Positions 16,448 to 24,805 of a stretch of 38,297 nucleotides of DNA are shown here, piece by piece. This stretch comes from Candidatus Rokuibacteriota bacterium. Its GTDB lineage: Bacteria > Methylomirabilota > Methylomirabilia > Rokubacteriales > CSP1-6. Both the position numbers and the translations under genes were made by a program. Numbering within the stretch: position 1 is the first letter of the stretch; each line of letters begins with the position of its first letter. The DNA is taken from positions 1 to 38,297 of the forward strand of contig QHTD01000170.1 of the NCBI GenBank assembly GCA_003220675.1. The letters are read 5' to 3'. The notes beneath the pieces are model-generated. The model saw nothing but the letters and a program-made list of their open reading frames with translations, was not told where the DNA came from and searched no databases.

Positions 16448-17605
16448 ATGGAGAGGGATCGCACACGGCGCCCGCTCTTCGAGCTCGACGAGGTGCCGCA
16501 GGCGGCGAAGATCAAGGTCATCGGCCTCGGCGGTGGCGGCAGCAACGCGGTGAGCCGGATGATGGCGGCCGAGTTTACCGGGGTCGAGTTCATTGTCGCC
16601 AACACGGACGTCCAGGCGCTCTACGCTTCGCCCGCGCCCGTGAAGCTCCAGATCGGCGCGAAGCTCACGCAGGGGCTTGGCGCGGGCTCGAACCCCGACA
16701 TCGGCCGGCAGGCGGCCCAGGAGGACCCGGACCAGATCACGCGGCTCCTCCAGGGCGGCGACATGGTCTTCATCACCGCGGGGCTCGGCGGCGGCACGGG
16801 GACCGGCGCGGCGCCCGTCGTCGCATCGCTCGCCAAGGACCTCGGGATCCTCGCCGTGGCCGTGGTGACGAAGCCGTTCGCTTTCGAGGGCCGGCGACGG
16901 ATGGCTCAGGCGGAGGCGGGGCTCGAGGCGCTGCGCGACGTGGTGGACACGCTCATCACGATCCCGAACCAGCGGCTGCTGGCGGTCGTGGACCGGGGCA
17001 CGCCGCTGATCGAGGCGTTCCGCGTCGCCGATGGTGTTCTCCAGCAAGCCGTCCAGGGCATCTCCGACCTGATCCTCGTGCCCGGGCTTGTGAACCTCGA
17101 CTTCGCCGACGTGCGCACGATCATGTCGGGGATGGGCATGGCGATGATGGGCACCGGCACGGGCCGGGGCGAGCACCGCACGCTCGACGCGGCTCAGAAG
17201 GCGGTGGCGAGCCCGCTTCTGGACGACACGTCCATCGAGGGCGCGCGCGGGATCCTGATCAACTTCACCGGCGGGCCCGACCTCGCGATCCACGAGGTGG
17301 AAGAGGCGGCGCGCATCGTCCAGGAGGCCGCCCACGACGACGCGAACATCATCTTCGGCGCGGTCATCGACCCGCACATGACCGACGAGGTCCGGATGAC
17401 CGTGATCGCGACCGGGTTCGCCGAGAAGCGAGAGACCGTCGGCATCGGCGGTAAAGTCGTGGACCTCCCGCGCGCGTCGCGCTCGAGCGCCGCGGGGGTG
17501 GGGGGCTGGCGCCGGCGCCCCGGGGAGCTGCGCGCCGAGAGCGACGACAGGCTCGCCGAGGGCGACCTGGACGTCCCGGCGTTCCTCCGGCGACAAGCCG
17601 ACTGA
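16448..17605 (+). CDS. ftsZ: cell division protein FtsZ
   Basis: FtsZ is the tubulin-like GTPase that forms the division ring. The 385-residue protein has the N-terminal [17 protein letters not shown], the tubulin signature GGGTGTG at 114-120, the T7 catalytic loop NLDFAD at 216-221 and the C-terminal domain up to ATGFAEKRE. After a linker of only about 40 residues comes the conserved tail [13 protein letters not shown], the peptide that binds FtsA and other partners. The start is fixed by a strong ribosome site, AGAGGAGG at 16435-16442, 5 bases before ATG 16448; GTG 16445 is possible but less likely. The open frame extends upstream to 16331, but that part has no FtsZ-like sequence. Confidence 0.96.
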   Translation: MERDRTRRPLFELDEVPQAAKIKVIGLGGGGSNAVSRMMAAEFTGVEFIVANTDVQALYASPAPVKLQIGAKLTQGLGAGSNPDIGRQAAQEDPDQITRLLQGGDMVFITAGLGGGTGTGAAPVVASLAKDLGILAVAVVTKPFAFEGRRRMAQAEAGLEALRDVVDTLITIPNQRLLAVVDRGTPLIEAFRVADGVLQQAVQGISDLILVPGLVNLDFADVRTIMSGMGMAMMGTGTGRGEHRTLDAAQKAVASPLLDDTSIEGARGILINFTGGPDLAIHEVEEAARIVQEAAHDDANIIFGAVIDPHMTDEVRMTVIATGFAEKRETVGIGGKVVDLPRASRSSAAGVGGWRRRPGELRAESDDRLAEGDLDVPAFLRRQAD

Positions 17606-17633
17606 CGCCGGCGAGCGGCGGGGGCGCGTCCGC

Positions 17634-18422
17634 TTGTTCGGAACGACACTCACCGCGGACCCACCCCCGCCGGCTCGCCAGCCGCCGGCGTATCTCACGT
17701 TCGCCTCGCTCACGGCCCTCGGACTCCCGAACGCGACCACGACGCGTCACTGCCCGGGCGTCGCGTCGTTCGCCGAGCCGATCTCTGCCGCCAACCCGGT
17801 CTCGCCCTTCAACGCCGACGCGATCCGGACGCTGAGGGTGGCTGGCCTCGACCTCACCCGCGTGAGCTACGCCAAGCAGGTCCACGGCGCCGAGGTGGCG
17901 CGCGCTCCCGCGGGGGGAGGCTTCGCCGGCGCCGCGGACATTCTCGTGACCGTCGAGCCGCACGCGCCGCTCGCGATCTTCACGGCCGACTGCCTCGCGA
18001 TCGTCCTCTATGACCCCGAGGTGCCTGCTCTCGCCGCGGCGCACGTCGGCTGGCGGGGCACGGTGCGTGGCGTCGCCCAGGCCGCGGTCGCCGCGCTCGG
18101 GCGGCTCGGCGCCCGCCCCGAACGACTCTACGCGGCCATCGCGCCCTCGATCGGCCCGTGCTGCTACGAGGTGGACGAGCCGGTGACCAGCGAGCTCGCC
18201 CGGGCCTACCCGGGCCGCTGGGAGGCGTGGGTGACTCCCCGGCAGGCCGGCCGGGTGATGCTGGACCTCTGGACCGCCAACGAGGCCCTGCTTCGGGAGG
18301 CGGGCGTCGATCCGCCGCGCGTCGAGAACCCGCGGCTCTGCACCGCCTGTCACCTGGAGATGCTCTACTCGTACCGACGGGGCCACCGGGGTCGGCTGGC
18401 CACGCTCGCCGCGCTACCGTAG
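17634..18422 (+). CDS. pgeF: peptidoglycan editing factor / laccase-domain protein (PgeF, YfiH)
   Basis: This encodes a 262-residue member of the DUF152 (multicopper polyphenol oxidase-like) family. E. coli PgeF prevents incorporation of wrong amino acids into peptidoglycan precursors, and related proteins act as purine nucleoside phosphorylases; which applies here cannot be told from sequence. The three metal-binding positions are present: His84 (KQVHGAEV), Cys120 (FTADCLAIVL) and His137 (AAHVGWRG). The motif APSIGPCCYEV and the late CTACH are also typical. The start is TTG 17634, 28 bases after ftsZ. The next gene is yggS, an order seen in many ylm clusters, and a TAGAAT hexamer overlaps the stop. 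Confidence 0.9.
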   Translation: MFGTTLTADPPPPARQPPAYLTFASLTALGLPNATTTRHCPGVASFAEPISAANPVSPFNADAIRTLRVAGLDLTRVSYAKQVHGAEVARAPAGGGFAGAADILVTVEPHAPLAIFTADCLAIVLYDPEVPALAAAHVGWRGTVRGVAQAAVAALGRLGARPERLYAAIAPSIGPCCYEVDEPVTSELARAYPGRWEAWVTPRQAGRVMLDLWTANEALLREAGVDPPRVENPRLCTACHLEMLYSYRRGHRGRLATLAALP

Positions 18423-18425
18423 AAT
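18420..18425 (+). promoter_or_regulatory. TAGAAT, candidate -10 box before yggS
   Basis: TAGAAT (5 of 6 match to TATAAT) overlaps the pgeF stop codon and lies 12 bases before the yggS ATG. Transcripts from it would have a leader of only a few bases. No clear -35 is visible. The same GTAGAAT string occurs before the phosphatase gene and before the tRNA. Confidence 0.35.
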
Positions 18426-18437
18426 CGCGGTGCGGCC

Positions 18438-19133
18438 ATGCAGGACATCCGGGCCAGTCTGGAGCGTGTGCGCGAGCGGATCGCCCGTGCCGCCGCGCGC
18501 GCGGGGCGCCGGGCGGAGGACGTGCTCCTGATCGGTGTCTCGAAGGCCGTGGAGCCCGTGCGCATCCGCGAGGCGGTCGCCGCGGGCGTTCCGGCCCTCG
18601 GCGAGAACCGGGTCCAAGAGGCGCGCGCGAAGATCGCCGAGCTCGGGCGGGCGGTGCCGTGGCACCTCGTCGGGCAGCTTCAGACGAACAAGGCCAAGGA
18701 CGCCGTCGAGCTCTTCGACTTGATCCACTCGGTGGACCGCCCGGAGCTCGCGCGGGAGCTGGACAAGCGGGCGCGGCAGGGGGGCCGGCCGGTCGAGGCG
18801 CTTGTGCAGGTGAACGTGGCCGGCGAGGCGTCGAAGGGTGGCGTGGCGCCCGAGGGGCTCGGCGATCTGCTGGACGCCGTGACGAAGCTCGACCACGTCA
18901 GAGTTCGTGGGCTGATGGTGATCCCGCCCGAGGCCCGGGACCCGGCTGACGCGCGCGTCTGGTTCCGGACGCTCGCGAAGCTCCGCGAGCGCCACGGGCT
19001 CCGGGAGCTCTCGATGGGGATGAGCGGCGACTTTGAGGTGGCGATCGAGGAGGGGGCGACGATGGTTCGCGTCGGGACGGCGATCTTCGGGCCGCGCCCC
19101 GCCGCCCCCCTAAAGGAGCCACGCGAGCGATGA
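18438..19133 (+). CDS. yggS: PLP homeostasis protein YggS/PROSC (YlmE)
   Basis: This encodes a 231-residue pyridoxal-phosphate-binding protein with a single alanine-racemase-like barrel. The family maintains vitamin B6 balance and has no firmly established enzyme activity. The PLP lysine is Lys36 in LLIGVSKAV; further signatures are ALGENRVQEA, WHLVGQLQTNKAKDAV (usually GxLQxNK), SVDRPELA, VNVAGEASKGG, GLMVIPP and LSMGMSGDFEVAIEEGATMVRVGTAIFG near the end. The ribosome site before ATG 18438 is weak. The 3' end overlaps proC by 4 nt. Location between pgeF and yggT matches the ylm arrangement downstream of ftsZ in many bacteria. Confidence 0.94.
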   Translation: MQDIRASLERVRERIARAAARAGRRAEDVLLIGVSKAVEPVRIREAVAAGVPALGENRVQEARAKIAELGRAVPWHLVGQLQTNKAKDAVELFDLIHSVDRPELARELDKRARQGGRPVEALVQVNVAGEASKGGVAPEGLGDLLDAVTKLDHVRVRGLMVIPPEARDPADARVWFRTLAKLRERHGLRELSMGMSGDFEVAIEEGATMVRVGTAIFGPRPAAPLKEPRER

Positions 19134-19951
19134 CGATCAAAGGCCAGAAGATCGGGTTCGTCGGCGCTGGGAACATGGGCGAGGCGATGATCAAGGGGCT
19201 CCTGACGGCGAACCTCGTGCCGCCCGAGGCCGTCTACGCGACCGACGTGCGCCTCGAGCGCCTCAAGGAGATCGACCGACAATACGGCATCCGGATCGCC
19301 GCCGACAACCCGGAGCTGGTCCGCCACGTGGACGTCGTCATCATGGCGGTGAAGCCGCAGATCATCGAGCCCGTGCTGAAGGAGATCGCTCACGCGCTGA
19401 CGCGGCAAAAACTGCTGATCTCCATCGCCGCTGGCGTGACCACCGCGAAGCTCCGCACGGTCCTCGGCAAAGAGGCGCGGCTGATCCGCGTGATGCCGAA
19501 CACCCCGGCGCTCGTGCTCGCGGGCGTCACTGCGATCGCCAAGGCGGAAGGCCTGGAACCGGGCGACCTCGACACCGCGCGCGAGATCTTCAGCGCCGTC
19601 GGCCGCGTGGTCGTGCTGGAGGAGGGGCTGCTGGACGCGGTGACCGGGCTCTCGGGCTCCGGCCCCGCCTACGTCGCGCTCGTGATCGAGTCGCTCGCCG
19701 ACGGCGGGGTGAAGATGGGGCTCGACCGGATCACGGCGATGACGCTCGCGACCCAGACGGTGCTCGGCGCCGCCAAGCTCCTGCTCGAGACGGGCCTCCA
19801 CCCTGGCGCGCTGAAGGACATGGTCAGCTCGCCCGGGGGGACCTCCATCGCGGGCATCGCGGCGCTGGAGGAGGGCGGGATCCGCACGACGTTCATCACG
19901 GCGGTCGAGCGCGCCACGCAGCGTTCCCGAGAGCTCGGGATGCTAAGATGA
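19130..19951 (+). CDS. proC: pyrroline-5-carboxylate reductase ProC
   Basis: ProC catalyses the last step of proline synthesis, reducing pyrroline-5-carboxylate with NAD(P)H in the cytoplasm. The 273-residue protein has the dinucleotide-binding GFVGAGNMGEAMIKGLL at residues 9-25, VIMAVKPQII, RVMPNTPALV, and the C-terminal dimerisation domain with LSGSGPAYVALVIESLADGGVKMGL and the signature DMVSSPGGTSIAGIAALEEGG. ATG 19130 overlaps the yggS stop. In Gram-positive ylm clusters sepF usually stands here; proC next to yggS is common in proteobacterial relatives. yggT starts 4 bases after the stop. Confidence 0.95.
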   Translation: MTIKGQKIGFVGAGNMGEAMIKGLLTANLVPPEAVYATDVRLERLKEIDRQYGIRIAADNPELVRHVDVVIMAVKPQIIEPVLKEIAHALTRQKLLISIAAGVTTAKLRTVLGKEARLIRVMPNTPALVLAGVTAIAKAEGLEPGDLDTAREIFSAVGRVVVLEEGLLDAVTGLSGSGPAYVALVIESLADGGVKMGLDRITAMTLATQTVLGAAKLLLETGLHPGALKDMVSSPGGTSIAGIAALEEGGIRTTFITAVERATQRSRELGMLR

Positions 19952-19955
19952 GGGC

Positions 19956-20255
19956 GTGTTCGTCCTGGGCAACTTCGTCTACACGCTGGCCAACCTCATC
20001 GAGCTGGTGCTCAACGCGTACCTCATCATCGTGATCGCCCGCGCCGTGCTCTCGTGGGTGAACCCGGATCCCGACAACCCGATCGTGCGCTTCATTCACC
20101 GCGTGACTGAGCCGGTGCTGCGCCCGATCCGCGACCGACTCCCGACGGTCGCGATGGGACTCGACCTGTCGCCGATGGTCGTCCTGCTCGCGATCTACTT
20201 TCTCAAGTCGTTCCTGGTCGGCTCGCTCCACGATCTCGCCGCGAGCCTCAGGTAG
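19956..20255 (+). CDS. yggT: YggT family membrane protein (YlmG-like)
   Basis: This encodes a 99-residue protein with two hydrophobic segments (about residues 2-30 and 68-90) separated by the conserved loop RAVLSWVNPDPDNPIVRFIHRVTEPVLRPIRDRLP. The WVNPDxxNPxxxxIxxxTEPxLxPxR pattern is the signature of YggT/YlmG. The exact role is unknown; members affect membrane organisation, osmotic tolerance and, in chloroplasts and cyanobacteria, nucleoid or division-site placement. GTG 19956 is the start that gives the family length. TAAGAT at 19944-19949 could be a -10 box for a nearly leaderless transcript, although operon read-through from proC is simpler. Confidence 0.9.
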   Translation: MFVLGNFVYTLANLIELVLNAYLIIVIARAVLSWVNPDPDNPIVRFIHRVTEPVLRPIRDRLPTVAMGLDLSPMVVLLAIYFLKSFLVGSLHDLAASLR

Positions 20256-20271
20256 CGAGTCGGAGGTCCCG

Positions 20272-20745
20272 ATGCGTATCAGTCCCCTCGACATCCGGCA
20301 GCAGCAGTTCACGGTCAAGATGTTGCGCGGCTTCGACCCCCACGAGGTGGACGCCTTCCTCGACGACGTCGCCGAGGACTACGAGGCGGTGCTGAGGGAA
20401 AACGCGCTCCTGAAAGAGCAGCTCATCACGCTCGAGGAGCGGTCGCGCGGCGTTGCCGACCGCGAGAAGGCGATCCAGGACACCCTCGTCGCGACTCAGC
20501 GGCTCGGCGATGAGATGAAGGCCGCGGCCCGGCGCGAGGCGGAGCTCCACATGCGGGAGGCCGAGCTGCACGGCGAGAAGGTCCTGGAGGGCGCGCGCAG
20601 CGAGGAAGCGAAGATCCGGAGCGAGATTCAAACGCTCCGGCGCATGCGTCGCCAGCTCGTCGAGGACCTGCGCTCGACGCTCGAGAGTTACTATCGCATG
20701 ATGGCGGCCGAGTTCGGTGAGGACGCCGGCGAGCCGAAGACCTGA
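20272..20745 (+). CDS. divIVA: DivIVA-domain protein
   Basis: This encodes a 157-residue cytoplasmic coiled-coil protein. The N-terminal DivIVA lipid-binding region is clear: ISPLDIRQQQFTVKMLRGFD followed by HEVDAFLDDVAEDYEAVLREN. The rest is a long charged coiled coil (about 45-145) without a membrane segment. DivIVA proteins bind curved membrane at poles and septa and recruit partners for division, growth or chromosome placement. ATG 20272 is 16 bases after yggT, preceded by GGAGG-like GTCGGAGGTCCCG. The 3' end overlaps the yggU frame by 29 nt. Its place at the end of a ylm segment supports a division-site role. Confidence 0.92.
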   Translation: MRISPLDIRQQQFTVKMLRGFDPHEVDAFLDDVAEDYEAVLRENALLKEQLITLEERSRGVADREKAIQDTLVATQRLGDEMKAAARREAELHMREAELHGEKVLEGARSEEAKIRSEIQTLRRMRRQLVEDLRSTLESYYRMMAAEFGEDAGEPKT

Positions 20746-21052
20746 GGGCGCCCTCCTGCACCTCCGCGTGCAGCCGCGCGCCTCGCGTGACGAGATCCTC
20801 GGCTGGCAGGACGGCGTCCTGCGCGTGCGCGTGGCGGCGCCGCCCGTCGAGGGCGAGGCCAACGCGGCGGTGGTCGCGCTCGTGGCCCGCGCCCTTCGTA
20901 TCGCCCCATCGACCGTCAGGGTCGTGCGCGGGAAGCGCGGCCGAGACAAGCTCGTGCGACTCACCGGCCTGGGTGACGACGAGGCGCAGAGCCGGCTCGC
21001 GTCTCTCCCAGGCTACCCGCGGCTGACGACGACCTCGCGGTCCCCGCAATGA
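20717..21052 (+). CDS. yggU: DUF167 family protein (YggU)
   Basis: This encodes a 111-residue small alpha/beta protein of the DUF167/YggU family, whose function is not established. Signatures: LHLRVQPRASRDEILGWQDGVLRVRV, then PPVEGEANAAVVALVARAL, and VVRGKRGRDKLVRLTGL, matching the usual VQPxAxxxxI, PPVxGxAN and GxxxRxKxV positions. GTG 20717 overlaps the end of divIVA by 29 nt; a later start would cut into the conserved first strand only if placed beyond about residue 13, so the precise start is uncertain. The stop overlaps the mtnA ATG by 4 nt. Confidence 0.88.
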   Translation: MRTPASRRPEGALLHLRVQPRASRDEILGWQDGVLRVRVAAPPVEGEANAAVVALVARALRIAPSTVRVVRGKRGRDKLVRLTGLGDDEAQSRLASLPGYPRLTTTSRSPQ

Positions 21053-22068
21053 CCGTCTCGCCGGTCTGGTGGGCCCACGACCGGCTGATGCTGCTGGACC
21101 AGCGGCTCCTGCCCACCCAGGAGCTCGAGCGAGCCTACACCCGCTGGGAGGATGTTGCCGACGCGATCCGGACGCTCGTCGTGCGCGGCGCGCCGGCGAT
21201 CGGCGTCGCGGCCGCCTTCGGCGTGGCGCTCGCCGCGCGCCAGAGCCCGGCTACGACGTTCGACGCGCTCCTCGCGGACCTGGAGACGGCGATGAAAGGC
21301 TTGGCGGCGACGCGGCCGACAGCCGCCAATCTCTTCTGGGCGCTCGAGCGAATGAAGCGCGGGGCGCTCGAGTCGCGCGGCGTGCCGCTCGATCAGGTGA
21401 GGACCGGGCTCCTCGCCGAAGCGCAGGCGATCCGCGACGAGGACATCGCGGCGAACCAGGCGATGGGCGCCCTCGGCGCCGCGCTCGTCCCCCCGAACGC
21501 CCGCATCCTCACGCACTGCAACGCCGGGGCTCTGGCGACCGCCGGCTTCGGGACGGCGCTCGGCGTGATCCGAGCGGCCCACGCCCAGGGCAAGGTCGGC
21601 CGCGTGTGGGTGGACGAGACGCGGCCCGTCATGCAGGGCTCGCGGCTCACGGCCTGGGAATGCGTGCGTGAGGGGATTCCGCACACGCTGATCGCCGACG
21701 TCGTGGCCGCCTCGCTCATGGCGCGCGGCGAGGTGGACCTGATCGTCACCGGCGCCGACCGGATCGCCGCCAACGGCGACACGGCGAACAAAATCGGCAC
21801 GTACTCGCTCGCGGTGCTCGCCCGCCACCACCGCGTGCCGTTCTACGTGGCCGCGCCGTTCTCGACGATCGACCCCGCGCTCCCGTCGGGCGAGCACATC
21901 CCGATCGAGGAGCGCGATCCCGCCGAGGTCCGCCGCGTGGGCGGCCAGCAGACGGCGCCCGCCGAGTCGCCGGTGTTCAATCCCGCGTTCGACGTGACGT
22001 CGGCCGCGCTCATCACGGCGATCATCACCGAGCGCGGCGTCTTCCGCCCCCCGTACCACTTCGCTTAG
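21049..22068 (+). CDS. mtnA: S-methyl-5-thioribose-1-phosphate isomerase MtnA
   Basis: MtnA converts 5-methylthioribose-1-phosphate to the ribulose isomer in methionine salvage; homologues are also used in related pentose-1-phosphate salvage. The 339-residue protein is related to eIF2B subunits and contains VVRGAPAIGVAAAFG, LTHCNAGALATAGFGTALGV with catalytic Cys157, DETRPVMQGSRLTAWE, and VTGADRIAANGDTANKIGTY with Asp237. The conserved C-terminal NPAFDVTSAALITAIITERG is present. No other methionine-salvage gene is in the window. ATG 21049 overlaps the yggU stop (ATGA), indicating an operon with the ylm segment. Confidence 0.94.
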   Translation: MTVSPVWWAHDRLMLLDQRLLPTQELERAYTRWEDVADAIRTLVVRGAPAIGVAAAFGVALAARQSPATTFDALLADLETAMKGLAATRPTAANLFWALERMKRGALESRGVPLDQVRTGLLAEAQAIRDEDIAANQAMGALGAALVPPNARILTHCNAGALATAGFGTALGVIRAAHAQGKVGRVWVDETRPVMQGSRLTAWECVREGIPHTLIADVVAASLMARGEVDLIVTGADRIAANGDTANKIGTYSLAVLARHHRVPFYVAAPFSTIDPALPSGEHIPIEERDPAEVRRVGGQQTAPAESPVFNPAFDVTSAALITAIITERGVFRPPYHFA

Positions 22069-22112
22069 CCGTCGGGGGCGCCGCAGCACCCAACGCGCGG
22101 GGAGGTCGAGCC

Positions 22113-23666
22113 GTGAGAGTCGCCCGCGAGTACCACGACCGGACGGCGCACTCGCCGTATTCGGTCCGCGCCAGCACCCACTCGCTCGACTGGGACGTCA
22201 AGCCCTTTCCCTTCAAGGTCTACACGGACCTGCCCCCGCTCGCGCTGCCTCGGGACATCGACCCGCTCGCGGTCGATGCGCTCGCCGCCCTCGCTGCTGG
22301 TCCCTCGGGAGGTGTCGAGCGCGTCACGCTGGACGACCTCGCCACGCTCCTCTACTACGCGGCGGGGGTGACCAAGAAGCAGACCTACCCCGGCGGCGGC
22401 GAGGTCCTCTTCCGCGCGGCCCCGTCGACGGGCGCCCTCTACCAGACCGAGGTCTACGTCGCGGCGGGTCGGATCGAGGGGCTCGAGCCCGGGCTGTACC
22501 ACTTTTCCCCGGGCGACTTCGCGCTGCGGCGCCTCCGCGCGGGGGACGTGCGGGCACCGCTCGCCCACGCGGCCGCCGACGAGGCGCTCGCCCGCCGCGC
22601 CGCGACGATCATCCTCACCGCCATCTACTGGCGGAACACGTGGAAGTATCAAGCGCGTGGCTACCGCCACCTCTTCTGGGACTCCGGAACCTTGCTCGCG
22701 CACCTCCTGGCGGTGGGTGGCGCGCTCGGGCTCGCGCCGCGTCTCGACACCGGCTTCGTCGATGCCGACGTCAACCGCGCGCTCGGCGTGGACGCCGAGC
22801 GCGAAGCCGCGCTGGAGCTGGTGACGCTCGGGCCCCAGGGCGCGCCCGCCGCGCCCGTGGCCGCGCTCGAAGACCTTCGCCACCCATATGTGCCGCTGTC
22901 GTCGTCCGAAGTCGATTACCCTTTGCTCCGCGAGATCCACCGCGCCTCGATGCTGCACACGCCAGACGACGTGCGCGCGTGGCGGGAAGCCGGACGTGGG
23001 CTCGGGGGGCGCCCTCCGAGACCCGTGTCTCCCCGAGCCCTCGTTCCGTTGCCGGCGGCGCGCGAGGCATCGGGGCGGAGCCTCGGGGAGACGATTCAGC
23101 GACGGGGGTCGACGAGGCAGTTCGGTCTTGTCCCGTTGAGCGCGGTCGAGCTGGCGACGGCGCTCTGGAGCGCGACCCGCTCCGTCGACGCCGACGTCCC
23201 CACGGGGCTCGTGGACCTCTATCTGATCGTCAACGCCGTGGACGGGGTCGAGCCGGGCGCGTACCACTACCGTCCTGAGGCGCACGCGCTCGAGCTCCTG
23301 AAGGCGGGCCGCTATCGGAACGAGTCGGCGTATCTCTGCCTCGAGCAGCCACTCGGCGGCGACGCGGCGGCGGTGATCTACTTTCTCGCGCCGCTCGACC
23401 GGATCCTTCCCGCGTTCGGCGACCGCGGCTACCGGCTCGCCAACCTCGAGGCCGGGATCGCCGGCGGGCGTGCCTACCTCGCCGCCTACGCGCAGGGCTT
23501 CGGCGCCTCGGGTCTCACCTTCTATGACGGCCACGTCGTCGAGTTTTTCTCGCCGCACGCGGCGGGCAAGGACGCCATCTTCGTCGTAGCACTCGGGCGC
23601 GCGGCCGGGAGTGGACGTGTTACCATCGGAACGACACCGACCCTCTCAAGGAGGCCGTCCGGATGA
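22113..23666 (+). CDS. tandem SagB/nitroreductase-fold flavin oxidoreductase
   Basis: This 517-residue protein has two copies of the SagB-type nitroreductase fold. The first (about 70-250) contains LLYYAAGVTKKQ, RAAPSTGALYQTEVYVAAG and LEPGLYHFSPGD; the second (about 325-500) contains QRRGSTRQFGLVPLSAVELATALW, LYLIVNAVDGVEPGAYHY and FFSPHAAGKDAIFVVALG. SagB enzymes use FMN; the best known oxidise azolines in thiazole/oxazole-modified peptides. No cyclodehydratase (YcaO) or precursor peptide is visible nearby, so another substrate is likely. GTG 22113 has a strong GGGGAGG site at 22098-22104. The stop overlaps the aminotransferase start as ATGA, so the two are coupled. Confidence 0.85.
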   Translation: MRVAREYHDRTAHSPYSVRASTHSLDWDVKPFPFKVYTDLPPLALPRDIDPLAVDALAALAAGPSGGVERVTLDDLATLLYYAAGVTKKQTYPGGGEVLFRAAPSTGALYQTEVYVAAGRIEGLEPGLYHFSPGDFALRRLRAGDVRAPLAHAAADEALARRAATIILTAIYWRNTWKYQARGYRHLFWDSGTLLAHLLAVGGALGLAPRLDTGFVDADVNRALGVDAEREAALELVTLGPQGAPAAPVAALEDLRHPYVPLSSSEVDYPLLREIHRASMLHTPDDVRAWREAGRGLGGRPPRPVSPRALVPLPAAREASGRSLGETIQRRGSTRQFGLVPLSAVELATALWSATRSVDADVPTGLVDLYLIVNAVDGVEPGAYHYRPEAHALELLKAGRYRNESAYLCLEQPLGGDAAAVIYFLAPLDRILPAFGDRGYRLANLEAGIAGGRAYLAAYAQGFGASGLTFYDGHVVEFFSPHAAGKDAIFVVALGRAAGSGRVTIGTTPTLSRRPSG

Positions 23667-24805
23667 AGAAGTATCAGTTGATGGCGCCGGGCCCGACGCC
23701 CGTCCCGAGCGAGGTCCTCCTCGCGATGGCGCAGCCGATGATCCACCACCGGACGCCACAGTACGAGGCGCTCTTCATCGAGGTCCGAAGCGGACTCAAG
23801 AGGCTCTTTCAGACGGAGGCAGACGTCCTCCCGCTCGCCTGCTCCGGCACCGGCGCGATGGAAGCGGCAGTCGTCAACACGCTCTCCGCCGGGGACAGCG
23901 TCGCGGTGATCCGGGCAGGGAAATTCGGCGACCGCTGGGTCGAGATCTGCAAGGCCTACGGGGTCAACGTCGTCGAGCTGGCGGCGCCCTTCGGCCACTC
24001 GGTCCCCGCCGCGCGCGTGGCCGAGACCCTCCGGGCCCACACGGCCGTGAAGGCGGTCCTGACCCAGCACAGCGAGTCGTCCACCGGCGTGCTCCACGAC
24101 GTCCGTGGCTACGCGGCGGTGACGCGCGGGACGGACACGATCCTGATCGTGGACGCGGTGTCGAGCCTCGGGATCGCCGACCTCCCGATGGACGCCTGGG
24201 GCGTGGACCTCGTCGTCTCCGGCTCGCAGAAGGGGCTCATGCTTCCGCCGGGCGTCGCCTTCTGCGCGCTCGGTGAGAAGGCGTGGGCGAAGGCGAAGAC
24301 CTCGACGCTGCCGAAGTACTATCTGAACCTCGCCGAGGAGCGGAAGGCGGTCGTCAAGAACGAGGCGCACTTCACGCCTGCGGTGAGCATCATCGTCGGG
24401 CTCCGCGAAGTGCTCCGGATGATCGAGACGGAGGGGCTCGCGAACGTGTTCAAACGCCACGACCGGCTGGCGCGTGCCACGCGCGCAGGCGTCGAGGCGC
24501 TGGGGCTCGAGCTGTTTGCGAAGGCGACGCCGAGCCCGGCGCTCACGGCCGTGGCGGCCCCGAAGGGCGTCGACAGCGAGACGATCGTCGCCGCCTACTC
24601 GAAGGCGCACAACATCACGATCGCCGGCGGGCAGGGCGAGATGAAAGGCAAGGTCTTCCGGCTCGGCCACATGGGCTACGCCGCGGAGTTCGACGTGGTC
24701 ATCGCGCTGTCCGCCCTCGAGCAGGTGCTCGCCGAGCTGGGCCAGCCGGTCGACTTCGGCTCGAGCGTCCGCGCCGCGCAGAAGATCTTCGCCGAGAAGT
24801 CGTGA
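23663..24805 (+). CDS. class V aminotransferase (serine-pyruvate/alanine-glyoxylate type)
   Basis: This encodes a 380-residue PLP enzyme of the small-subunit hydrogenase/AGT-like class V group. It starts MKKYQLMAPGPTPVP, the usual phosphate-contacting N-terminus, then SGTGAMEAAVVNTLSAGD, HSESSTGVLHDV, LIVDAVSSLGIADLPMD and the PLP lysine Lys190 in SGSQKGLMLPPG. The near-C-terminal FRLGHMGYAAEFDV is typical of the serine-glyoxylate and phosphoserine-type members. It overlaps serA, so it may supply the amino transfer from 3-phosphohydroxypyruvate (SerC role), or act on serine or glyoxylate. Sequence alone does not decide between these. ATG 23663 follows AAGGAGG at 23648-23654. Confidence 0.9.
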   Translation: MKKYQLMAPGPTPVPSEVLLAMAQPMIHHRTPQYEALFIEVRSGLKRLFQTEADVLPLACSGTGAMEAAVVNTLSAGDSVAVIRAGKFGDRWVEICKAYGVNVVELAAPFGHSVPAARVAETLRAHTAVKAVLTQHSESSTGVLHDVRGYAAVTRGTDTILIVDAVSSLGIADLPMDAWGVDLVVSGSQKGLMLPPGVAFCALGEKAWAKAKTSTLPKYYLNLAEERKAVVKNEAHFTPAVSIIVGLREVLRMIETEGLANVFKRHDRLARATRAGVEALGLELFAKATPSPALTAVAAPKGVDSETIVAAYSKAHNITIAGGQGEMKGKVFRLGHMGYAAEFDVVIALSALEQVLAELGQPVDFGSSVRAAQKIFAEKS

